Assembly (NCBI GenBank): GCA_934446135.1
Contig: CAKSDT010000050.1
Coordinates: 1-12,884 of the forward strand
Source: an uncultured Clostridia bacterium
GTDB taxonomy: Bacteria > Bacillota > Clostridia > RGIG6154
DNA: 12,884 nucleotides
Direction: 5' to 3'
Part shown: one piece after another, positions 1 through 6,581 of the stretch
Numbering within the stretch: the stretch's first letter is position 1
Layout of the letters: each line of letters opens with the position of its first letter
Made by a program: the position numbers and the translations under genes
The notes under the pieces: generated by a model
The model's input: only the letters and a program-made list of their open reading frames with translations
Databases searched by the model: none
What the model was told of the DNA's origin: nothing

Positions 1-58
1 TTTTAAATGCAAAGTTGACTGGGACGATCCAACGCAGACAGTTATTATTACAAAATAA
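1..58 (+). CDS. 3' end of a gene on the plus strand, possibly a stalk-domain surface protein (partial)
   Basis: The frame from base 2 is open for 18 codons and ends in TAA at 56-58. It encodes FKCKVDWDDPTQTVIITK, and the rest lies outside the window. The pattern Val-Asp-Trp-Asp-Asp-x-Thr-x-Thr-Val-x-Ile closely resembles the end of the copper amine oxidase N-terminal-like stalk repeat, which is common at the C-terminus of secreted or S-layer proteins of Clostridia. A hairpin terminator starts 12 bases after the stop, which supports a real gene end. It converges with cwlD. The family call rests on 18 residues from memory, so it is tentative; that this is a coding end is more secure. Confidence 0.5.
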   Translation, partial: FKCKVDWDDPTQTVIITK

Positions 59-68
59 GTTTTAAAGT

Positions 69-100
69 GAAAAGCCGGTAATTTTCCGGCTTTTTATTTT
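69..100. terminator. Shared convergent rho-independent terminator
   Basis: A perfect 8-bp stem, AAAGCCGG (71-78) with CCGGCTTT (86-93), closes a 7-base loop; A70-T94 can extend it. On the plus strand it is followed by TTTTTATTTT, a good terminator for the left-edge gene. On the minus strand it is followed by TTTTCACTTT, a weaker T-run that can end cwlD. The cwlD stop codon (94-96) lies in the plus-strand T-run, so the two genes share the hairpin. Confidence 0.85.
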
Positions 101-801
101 GAAAAATATTCAAGTATTCCAAGATATATTGAGTATGCCACTTTTTCACGGTATTCTTCTGTATTTAGGAGCATTGCCTCGTCGGGATTTGACAAAAATC
201 CGCATTCTGCAAGTATCGACGGAACCTTCAAATCCTGATAGAGGATCTTATTATCAGCAATTTTAGCAATTGTTCTTTTGTTTTCTTTCTCTAACACATC
301 AATCATTTTCTCCTGAACAGATGCGGCAAGTTTCATACTGTCGGGATTTTTACTCTCATAAAAAACCTGGGCACCCTTGTATTTGCTCTCACTGAAAAAA
401 TTAATATGTATACTTATAAATGCGTCACCGCCCGATGTATTTGCAATTTCACGCCTTTTTAAAAGATCAGAACGCTTTTTTTGTCTTATTTTTACACTAT
501 CGTCACTGTTTAAAGCAGTATCGCTTGACCTTGTCATAATTACTTTTGCACCACTTTGTTCAAGATATTTCTTTAAATATTTTGAAATCGAAAGCGTTAT
601 ATTTTTTTCGCTTATTCCGTCTTTGGAAACTGCTCCCCCATCAAATCCTCCGTGACCTGCATCAACTACAATAACCTTTCCGCTTATGGGAAGATTGTTT
701 ATAACTTCTTTTTTATTGCCGCCTATAACGGTAACCAAAAAAACTGCGACTACAGAAATTATAATTGCTATAAAGTACTTTCTTTCTATTTTTAAAACCA
801 T
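94..801 (-). CDS. cwlD: N-acetylmuramoyl-L-alanine amidase, CwlD type (spore cortex)
   Basis: A 235-residue zinc amidase of the Amidase_3 family. A short cytoplasmic N-terminus is followed by one membrane segment (about residues 10-27) that works as an uncleaved anchor or signal peptide. The catalytic domain starts near residue 42. Visible motifs are VVDAGHGGFDGGA with zinc ligand His50, Glu65, SIHIN with His132, and AECGFLSNPDE with the catalytic Glu at about 199. In Bacillus, CwlD cleaves the stem peptide from muramic acid so that muramic-delta-lactam can form in the spore cortex, acting outside the cell membrane. The length and the absence of extra wall-binding domains fit CwlD rather than a vegetative autolysin. 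A clear GGTGAG (805-810) lies 3 bases before the ATG. The gene stands alone, with a sigma-E-like promoter upstream. The family is certain; the cortex role is inferred from architecture and promoter. Confidence 0.85.
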   Translation of the reverse strand: MVLKIERKYFIAIIISVVAVFLVTVIGGNKKEVINNLPISGKVIVVDAGHGGFDGGAVSKDGISEKNITLSISKYLKKYLEQSGAKVIMTRSSDTALNSDDSVKIRQKKRSDLLKRREIANTSGGDAFISIHINFFSESKYKGAQVFYESKNPDSMKLAASVQEKMIDVLEKENKRTIAKIADNKILYQDLKVPSILAECGFLSNPDEAMLLNTEEYREKVAYSIYLGILEYFSK

Positions 802-821
802 ATTCTCACCGCCGATATTTC

Positions 822-850
822 ATTTTATGAAGTATGGAACCAAAATATCA
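822..850 (-). promoter_or_regulatory. Candidate sporulation sigma-E promoter of cwlD
   Basis: On the minus strand TGATATT (850-844) is followed after 14 bases by CATAAAAT (829-822). The Bacillus sigma-E consensus, from memory, is KMATATT, 14-15 bases, CATACAHT. The match is 6 of 7 and 7 of 8 at a permitted spacing. Transcription would start near 814-816, just before the GGTGAG ribosome binding site. No good sigma-A pair was seen in the same gap. Bacillus cwlD is under sporulation sigma factors, which agrees. Confidence 0.5.
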
Positions 851-879
851 CGGTACAAATACAAATAATGTTTTATATT

Positions 880-913
880 AAAAATGCGGCGGAAACGCAA
901 AGTTTCCGCCGCA
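880..913 (-). terminator. Strong rho-independent terminator of nifJ
   Basis: A perfect 12-bp stem, TGCGGCGGAAAC (885-896) with GTTTCCGCCGCA (902-913), has a 5-base loop. On the minus strand it is followed directly by TTTTT (884-880), and it starts 13 bases after the nifJ stop codon. On the plus strand no T-run follows, so it works for the minus strand only. Confidence 0.92.
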
Positions 914-926
914 TAAATAAAGGCTA

Positions 927-3900
927 TTATTTATTGTCGTAAAGTTCTCCCAATTTTTTAAGGTGTTCATACTTTTCTTTTGCCTGTTTTTCTGCTTCTG
1001 TAAAGAGTTCTTCTGCTCTTTCAGGGAACTTACGGGCAAGTGAACTGTAACGAACTTCATTCATAATAAAGTCTCTGTATGATTCTGTAGGATCTTTTGA
1101 ATCAAGAGTAAATGCCTTACCTTCTTCATAAAGTGAAGGATTAAATCTGAATGTATGCCAATAACCTGCTTTAACAGCATTGTCAATAACTTTCTGAGTA
1201 TCTGTCATACCGCCTTTGATACCATGGTTGATACACGGAGCATAACCGATAATAAGTGAAGGACCTTTATATTCAACTGCTTCCTTGATTGCTTTAACTG
1301 TCTGAGCATTATCATAACCCAAAGCAACCTGTGCAACATAAACATAACCGTAAGACATCGCAATTTCAGCAAGGTTTTTCTTCTTAATCGGTTTACCGCC
1401 TGCAGCAAACTGTGCAACAGCACCTGTAGGAGTTGATTTTGAAGCCTGACCGCCTGTATTTGAGTAAACTTCTGTATCAAATACCATAACATTTACATCT
1501 TCGCCTGAAGCAAGTACATGGTCAAGACCGCCAAATCCGATATCGTAAGCCCAACCGTCGCCGCCAAAGATCCAAACTGCCTTCTTTGAAAGGAAGTCTT
1601 TATAATCAAGAACTTTCTTTGCTTCATCTGAGCCGCATTCTTCCAATGCTTTAACAAGAACCTTTGTTGCTTCTTTATTAGCATCGCCGTCTTCATAAGT
1701 TTCAAGCCAAGCATTTGCTGCTTCTTTTACAGATGCACAGTCAATAGCAAGGATTTCATTTTTAAGTCTTTCTCTTAACTGTTTTGCAGCAACTGCCATA
1801 CCAAGACCGTGTTCTGCGTTATCTTCAAACAGCGAGTTAGCCCAAGCCGGACCTTTGCCTTCGAAGTTTTTAGTATAAGGTGTTGAAGGTGCAGAGCCGC
1901 CCCAGATTGAAGAACATCCTGTTGCGTTTGAAATATATGCTCTATCACCGCAAACCTGTGTGATTAACTTAGCATACGGTGTTTCACCGCAACCTGCACA
2001 AGCACCCGAGAATTCGAGAAGCGGCTGACGGAACTGTGAGTTTTTAGCATTCATAGGTGTTTCAAGAACATCTTTCTTAGCCGAAACTTTAACGCCGTAA
2101 TCAAAGCACTGCTGCTGATCCATCTGCGAATCGATAGGTTTCATAACAAGTGCATTTTCCTTTGCCGGACAAACCTTAGCACAGTTGCCGCAACCTGAGC
2201 AGTCAAGTGTTGAAACGATGATGCCGAATTCATAATTTTCGAATCCTTTACCAATCATCTTCTTATGTTTCATATTTGAAGGAGCATTCTTAACTTCTTC
2301 TTCGTTCATTACAACAGGTCTTATTGCAGCGTGAGGACAAACGATTGAACATTTGTTACACTGAATACACTTCGTAACATCCCACTCAGGAACATCAACA
2401 GCGATGCCTCTCTTTTCATATGCTGCAGTACCCTGCGGCAAATGACCGTCTACCATATCTTTAAATGTTGAAACAGGAAGTTTGTCGCCTGCCTGAGCAT
2501 TGCAAGGTTCAAGAATATTTTTAACGAATTCAGGAACATCTTTTTCTACTTTCACAGTATCTTCTGCGTTCTTCCATTCAGCAGGAACATCGATTTTATG
2601 AATATTTTCAGCACCTTTTGTGATTGCTTCATGGTTCATATTAACGATTTTTTCGCCTTTTTTGCTGAATTTCTTAACAACAGCGGCTTTCATATATTCA
2701 ACTGCTTCTTCAAAAGGAATAACATTTGCAAGTTTAAAGAATGCCGACTGTAAAACAATTGATGTTTTGTTTCCGAGTCCGATTTCTTTTGCAATTCCGA
2801 TAGCGTCAATGGTGTAAAGCGAAATATTGTTTTCAGCAATATATCTCTTCATTTTGCCCGGAAGTCTTTCTGAAAGTTCGTCTACATCCCATGCACAGTT
2901 AAGAAGGAACGTGCCGCCCGGCACCAAATCTTCTACCATATCATATTTATCAACATACGAAGGATTGTGGCAAGCAACAAAGTTTGCCTTGTTGATAAGG
3001 TATGTAGATTTGATAGGTTTCTTACCAAATCTCAAGTGAGATACTGTTATACCACCTGATTTTTTAGAATCGTATGCAAAATATGCCTGAGCATAAAGGT
3101 CGGTATGGTCACCAATGATTTTAATTGAATCTTTGTTTGCACCAACAGTACCGTCAGAACCTAAGCCCCAGAACTTACAAGCAGAGTTGCCTTCTGCAGA
3201 AGTGTGCGGATTTTCTGTTCTCGGAAGTGAAAGATTTGTAACATCATCATCTATTGCAAGAGTAAAGCCTTTAACAGGTTCTTTTGCATCGAGATTTCTG
3301 TATGTTGCGATAATATCAGCAGGAATTGTGTCTTTTGAACCAAGACCGAATCTGCCGCCTACGATCATAGGAGCGTTTTCTTTACCTGCATAGCAAGCAC
3401 AAACATCAAGATATAAAGGTTCGCCGATTGAACCGGGTTCTTTTGTTCTGTCAAGAACTGCAATCTTTTTAACTGTTGAAGGAACCGCTTTAAGGAATGC
3501 TTCAACAGGGAAAGGTCTGTAAAGATGAACTTTGATAAGTCCGACTTTTTCGCCTTTTGCTGTAAGATAATCAATTGTTTCTTCAATTGTTTCGCAGATT
3601 GAACCCATTGCAACGATAATTTTATCTGCATCGGGAGCACCGTAGTAGTTAACAAGACCGTAGTTTGTACCGATTTTTGCGTTAACTTTGTTCATATATT
3701 CTTCAACAACAGCAGGAACATTGTTGTAATATACATTACATGCTTCTCTGTTCTGGAAGAAAATATCAGGGTTCTGAGCAGAACCTCTTAAAACAGGATG
3801 TTCAGGGTTAAGAGCATTGTTTCTGAACTCTTTAACTGCATCCATATCCACCATTTCTTTTAAATCTTCATAATCCCAAACTTCGATTTTGTCGATTTCG

Positions 3901-4433
3901 TGTGAAGTTCTGAAACCGTCAAAGAAGTGAAGGAACGGTACTTTGCCTTTAATTGCTGCAAGGTGTGCAACTGCTCCGAGATCCATAACTTCCTGTGCAC
4001 TGTTTGAGCAAAGCATTGCATAACCTGTCTGACGACAAGCCATAACATCAGAGTGGTCGCCGAAAATGTTAAGTGCGTGAGAAGCAACGCATCTTGCACT
4101 TACATGAATAACAGAAGGCAATAACTCACCTGCCATTTTATACATATTCGGGATCATAAGAAGTAAGCCCTGTGAAGCAGTGTAAGTGGTTGTTAAAGCA
4201 CCTGCTGCCAAAGAGCCGTGAACTGCACCTGCCGCACCTGCTTCAGACTGCATTTCAACAACTTTTACGGGCTGACCGAAAATGTTGTTTTTCTTATCAA
4301 CTGCCCATTCATCCGTTACTTCAGCCATAACTGACGAAGGGGTAATCGGGTAAATTGCCGCAACATCTGTAAAGGCATAAGACGCCCAAGCAGCGGCATT
4401 ATTACCATCCATAGTTTTCATTTTTCTTGCCAT
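927..4433 (-). CDS. nifJ: Pyruvate:ferredoxin (flavodoxin) oxidoreductase, single-chain
   Basis: This 1168-residue homodimeric enzyme oxidises pyruvate with CoA to acetyl-CoA and CO2 and reduces ferredoxin, in the cytoplasm of anaerobes. It has the full fused architecture of the Desulfovibrio enzyme. The N-terminal pyrimidine-binding domain has YPITPSS, with Thr31 in the usual place. A two-cluster ferredoxin insert has Cys689/692/695/699 and Cys745/748/751/755. The thiamine-diphosphate domain has GDG at 958-960 and NTGGQ at 992-996. The third [4Fe-4S] cluster has Cys812, Cys815, Cys840 and Cys1067. All twelve cluster cysteines are present and the length is normal. The ATG has AAGGAG (4443-4448) at good spacing. 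It has its own promoter and terminator, so it is monocistronic. Codons are strongly biased, as expected for a highly expressed gene. A related 2-oxoacid enzyme is possible but less likely. Confidence 0.96.
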   Translation of the reverse strand: MARKMKTMDGNNAAAWASYAFTDVAAIYPITPSSVMAEVTDEWAVDKKNNIFGQPVKVVEMQSEAGAAGAVHGSLAAGALTTTYTASQGLLLMIPNMYKMAGELLPSVIHVSARCVASHALNIFGDHSDVMACRQTGYAMLCSNSAQEVMDLGAVAHLAAIKGKVPFLHFFDGFRTSHEIDKIEVWDYEDLKEMVDMDAVKEFRNNALNPEHPVLRGSAQNPDIFFQNREACNVYYNNVPAVVEEYMNKVNAKIGTNYGLVNYYGAPDADKIIVAMGSICETIEETIDYLTAKGEKVGLIKVHLYRPFPVEAFLKAVPSTVKKIAVLDRTKEPGSIGEPLYLDVCACYAGKENAPMIVGGRFGLGSKDTIPADIIATYRNLDAKEPVKGFTLAIDDDVTNLSLPRTENPHTSAEGNSACKFWGLGSDGTVGANKDSIKIIGDHTDLYAQAYFAYDSKKSGGITVSHLRFGKKPIKSTYLINKANFVACHNPSYVDKYDMVEDLVPGGTFLLNCAWDVDELSERLPGKMKRYIAENNISLYTIDAIGIAKEIGLGNKTSIVLQSAFFKLANVIPFEEAVEYMKAAVVKKFSKKGEKIVNMNHEAITKGAENIHKIDVPAEWKNAEDTVKVEKDVPEFVKNILEPCNAQAGDKLPVSTFKDMVDGHLPQGTAAYEKRGIAVDVPEWDVTKCIQCNKCSIVCPHAAIRPVVMNEEEVKNAPSNMKHKKMIGKGFENYEFGIIVSTLDCSGCGNCAKVCPAKENALVMKPIDSQMDQQQCFDYGVKVSAKKDVLETPMNAKNSQFRQPLLEFSGACAGCGETPYAKLITQVCGDRAYISNATGCSSIWGGSAPSTPYTKNFEGKGPAWANSLFEDNAEHGLGMAVAAKQLRERLKNEILAIDCASVKEAANAWLETYEDGDANKEATKVLVKALEECGSDEAKKVLDYKDFLSKKAVWIFGGDGWAYDIGFGGLDHVLASGEDVNVMVFDTEVYSNTGGQASKSTPTGAVAQFAAGGKPIKKKNLAEIAMSYGYVYVAQVALGYDNAQTVKAIKEAVEYKGPSLIIGYAPCINHGIKGGMTDTQKVIDNAVKAGYWHTFRFNPSLYEEGKAFTLDSKDPTESYRDFIMNEVRYSSLARKFPERAEELFTEAEKQAKEKYEHLKKLGELYDNK

Positions 4434-4543
4434 AGATTTTTTCTCCTTCCGTATTTATATTCCGCACTCTACGGGACGGACTTTTTAAAATCAGAAGCAC
4501 ATTCCGTTTTGTATTGGAATTATATATAATATCAAATCAATTA

Positions 4544-4572
4544 ATTATATCACAGCCACAAAAATTTGTAAA
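4544..4572 (-). promoter_or_regulatory. Sigma-A promoter of nifJ
   Basis: On the minus strand TTTACA (4572-4567, 5 of 6 to TTGACA) is followed after exactly 17 bases by a perfect TATAAT (4549-4544) preceded by TG. The start would be near 4537, giving a leader of about 104 bases. A 12-base inverted repeat, ACAAA-AA-TTTGT (4558-4569), overlaps the -35 edge and spacer and could be an operator. The promoter lies just after the apbE stop codon, and no terminator hairpin was seen between apbE and nifJ. Confidence 0.8.
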
Positions 4573-4596
4573 TAGCATATGAATAAATTTTTAGAG

Positions 4597-5580
4597 TTAT
4601 TTTATTGGAAAAAGCCTGTATTCATCGTTTAAAACCGTAATTTTCCCATAAATCCCCTCTGTTGCATAAATGTTTTTGTTTTCTACAACGGCATATTCAA
4701 AACCTCCCCTTTTTTTATAAAGATCGATTGCCTTCTCTTTTCCCATTACAAGTATTGCAGTTGACAGTATATCGGTCTTGGTTCCGTTTCCGAAAACTGT
4801 TACCGAAGAAATTTCGCTCTCAGCCGGATATCCTGTTTTCCTGTCAAAAATATGATGATATATTTTCCCGTTTTTTTCAAAATACCTTTCGTACGGACCT
4901 GATGTTACAACCGCCGTATCATTCACGGGAATGGTAAAAAGTGCATTTCCCCTTTGCGAAAACGGTTCCTGAACGCCGACTTTAACATCTCCTTTTGTGT
5001 TAAAAACATATATATTTCCTCCAAGGTCGATAATTGCTTTCTTTATTCCTCTTTTTTTAATTTCGGTGCGTATTTTTTCGGTAACAAACCCTTTTACCGC
5101 TCCGCCCAAATCAAGTTTTCTTCCCGAAAGATTAATTTTTCCGTCTGAAAGTCTAACTTCCTCGTACCCTGTATTTGAAAGTGCTTTTTCAATATCGGTT
5201 TTATCAGGTATTTCAGTTTTTCCCTCGGATATTCCCCAAAGATCAGAAATAGGTTTTAATGTCGGGTCAAACGCCCCGTCAGTTTCTTTGGCAAGGCTTA
5301 AACAATCGGTCAAAATTTCTTCCATTTCATCAGAAATCTCTTTTTTTCCATTATTCACTTGTGAAAGTTGGCTGTTTTCATCATAGGCGTTAAACATTTC
5401 ATCGTATTTGATAATTATATTCTCTATTGCCTTCAAATCGTCATTGCTGCCCTTAATTTTAACTGTAACTACAGTATCCATACAGTAAATAGTTTTTTCT
5501 TTCATTGAGTTATAATTATTAAGGTTCAGCATTATTACAATTAAAATGCCGAAAACCGCTGCCATTAAAACTTTTTTCAT
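4597..5580 (-). CDS. apbE: FAD:protein FMN transferase (ApbE family)
   Basis: A 327-residue protein with an N-terminal membrane segment (about 4-20) followed by one ApbE domain. The enzyme uses FAD and Mg2+ to attach FMN covalently to a threonine of target proteins outside the membrane, such as RnfD/RnfG, NqrB/NqrC and FMN-binding domain proteins. Visible motifs are YCMDTVVTV near 32-40, GAFDPTLKPISDLW, LDLGGAVKGF, IDLGGNIYV, TSGPYERYF, HHIFDRKTGYP, and TDILSTA with Asp270 and Thr274, the expected Mg2+ site. No lipobox cysteine follows the hydrophobic stretch, unlike lipoprotein ApbE forms, so it is probably held by its signal anchor. AGGTGA (5587-5592) precedes the ATG. It is transcribed from a promoter overlapping the noc terminator. 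nifJ lies downstream; a shared role in ferredoxin-linked electron transfer is an inference, and no target protein is encoded here. Confidence 0.92.
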   Translation of the reverse strand: MKKVLMAAVFGILIVIMLNLNNYNSMKEKTIYCMDTVVTVKIKGSNDDLKAIENIIIKYDEMFNAYDENSQLSQVNNGKKEISDEMEEILTDCLSLAKETDGAFDPTLKPISDLWGISEGKTEIPDKTDIEKALSNTGYEEVRLSDGKINLSGRKLDLGGAVKGFVTEKIRTEIKKRGIKKAIIDLGGNIYVFNTKGDVKVGVQEPFSQRGNALFTIPVNDTAVVTSGPYERYFEKNGKIYHHIFDRKTGYPAESEISSVTVFGNGTKTDILSTAILVMGKEKAIDLYKKRGGFEYAVVENKNIYATEGIYGKITVLNDEYRLFPIK

Positions 5581-5592
5581 ATACTTTCACCT

Positions 5593-5626
5593 AAAAAAAA
5601 TAATCGGAATATTCTCCGATTATTTT
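5593..5626 (-). terminator. Rho-independent terminator of noc, directly before apbE
   Basis: A perfect 10-bp stem, AATAATCGGA (5599-5608) with TCCGATTATT (5615-5624), is extended to 12 by two A-T pairs and has a 6-base loop. On the minus strand it runs into eight T residues (5600-5593). The apbE ribosome binding site AGGTGA follows immediately. It begins about 20 bases after the noc stop. Its 5' arm is shared with the apbE promoter. Confidence 0.88.
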
Positions 5627-5650
5627 ATCACTATATTTTGTTTTCGTCAA
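5622..5650 (-). promoter_or_regulatory. Sigma-A promoter of apbE, overlapping the noc stop codon and terminator
   Basis: On the minus strand TTGACG (5650-5645, 5 of 6) is followed after exactly 17 bases by TAAAAT (5627-5622, 5 of 6). The TGA inside the -35 box is the noc stop codon. The -10 box lies on the 5' arm of the noc terminator. The predicted start, near 5615-5616, falls at the edge of the hairpin loop, so the transcript would lack the 5' arm and could not form the terminator. Confidence 0.7.
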
Positions 5651-6450
5651 TTTGCTCTTGGTATTCTTATTAAATACTCTACAAAGTCGTCATTTTCCTG
5701 TTTTTCCGAAACAATATTAAGTCCTGATTTTCTTACGGTGTCCAAAGCCTTATTAAGCGAGTTTACAAAAAGTCTTATCTGCATAACTGATTTTATTCTT
5801 GATTGCGGTTTTTTTCTCACATTTTCCGCAAGATACTTTTCTACTGCACTCTCGGTTTGGGAAACATTCAATCTGTTTCTGCACACATTTTTAAGCACTT
5901 TTAATTGCGATGCCGAGTCCGGCAGTTTTAAAATTGCCCTTGCATGCCTTTCAGAAAGTGAATTTTCCGCTATAACTTTCTTCACTTCTTCCGAAAGTTT
6001 TAAAAGTCTTAGTTTATTTGCAATAGCTGATTGACTTTTACCAAGTTTTTTTGCAAGTTGCTCCTGAGTGTAATTGTGTTCCTGAACAAGATGTGCCATA
6101 GCATCTGCTTCTTCCAGAAATGTAAGGTCTGCCCTTTGGAGATTCTCAAGAAGTGCAATTATCGCCGAATCGTTCTCACTTACATCTATCATTATACAAG
6201 GCACTTTTGTAAGACCGGCAAGTTTTGATGCCCTGAGCCTTCTCTCTCCCGAAACAAGTTCATACCCGTCAATATAGTTTTTTCTTACAGTTATGGGCTG
6301 AATCACACCATATTCTTTAATGCTCTGGGAAAGTTCTGAAATGGCAATTGGGTCAAAAATCTTTCTCGGCTGGTAAGGATTAAGCGATATCTTGTCCACC
6401 GCAATTTCAACTATTGCTCCTATTTCCTTGATTTTTTCATTGGTTTCCAT
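5647..6450 (-). CDS. noc: Nucleoid occlusion protein Noc (ParB-family CTP-switch DNA-binding protein)
   Basis: A 267-residue ParB-family protein. Noc spreads on DNA from its binding sites, helped by CTP, and keeps division away from the nucleoid. Visible are NPYQPRK (24-30), the CTP-binding GERRLRA (68-74), ENLQR (102-106) and a helix-turn-helix (about 128-151). The residues reported to switch ParB specificity to Noc (Gln, Lys, Lys, Arg) are all present: Gln140, Lys146, Lys151 and Arg168 in SERHAR. The C-terminus ends in IRIPRAN, similar to Bacillus Noc. Oddly, the amphipathic start that tethers Bacillus Noc to the membrane is missing; the protein begins METNEKIKEIGAIVEI. The ATG has AGGAG at 8 bases and no good upstream start was seen. 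Position after rsmG is the classic one for noc. It has its own promoter and terminator. A generic ParB role is the alternative. Confidence 0.87.
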   Translation of the reverse strand: METNEKIKEIGAIVEIAVDKISLNPYQPRKIFDPIAISELSQSIKEYGVIQPITVRKNYIDGYELVSGERRLRASKLAGLTKVPCIMIDVSENDSAIIALLENLQRADLTFLEEADAMAHLVQEHNYTQEQLAKKLGKSQSAIANKLRLLKLSEEVKKVIAENSLSERHARAILKLPDSASQLKVLKNVCRNRLNVSQTESAVEKYLAENVRKKPQSRIKSVMQIRLFVNSLNKALDTVRKSGLNIVSEKQENDDFVEYLIRIPRAN

Positions 6451-6488
6451 TTCACATTCTCCTTTTATATCCGTACATTTTTTTCTTT

Positions 6489-6517
6489 ATTGTATCATAT
6501 ATTCCAATATTTGGAAA
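6489..6517 (-). promoter_or_regulatory. Candidate noc promoter with an overlapping palindrome
   Basis: On the minus strand TACAAT (6494-6489) lies 17 bases after TTTCCA (6517-6512, 4 of 6). The -10 is good and the -35 weak, which fits a regulated promoter. A perfect inverted repeat, TTCCAA-N3-TTGGAA (6502-6516), covers the -35 box and most of the spacer, where an operator would sit. The leader would be about 30 bases. Confidence 0.55.
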
Positions 6518-6542
6518 CATTTTTACATTGATAAAAAAACTT

Positions 6543-6581
6543 AAAAAACAACAAAAGAGCCCTTATTTTAAAGGCTCTTTT
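6543..6581 (-). terminator. Rho-independent terminator of the rnpA-rsmG run
   Basis: A 9-bp stem, AAAAGAGCC (6553-6561) with GGCTCTTTT (6573-6581), closes an 11-base loop. On the minus strand the 3' arm ends in TTTT and is followed by GTTG and a run of six T. The rsmG stop codon (6563-6565) is in the loop, so the last rsmG codons form the 5' arm. Confidence 0.82.

Noticed and set aside
5546..6034. Plus-strand open frame of 162 codons opposite noc
   Set aside because: It is antisense to noc, crosses the noc terminator and the apbE start, and shows no motif.
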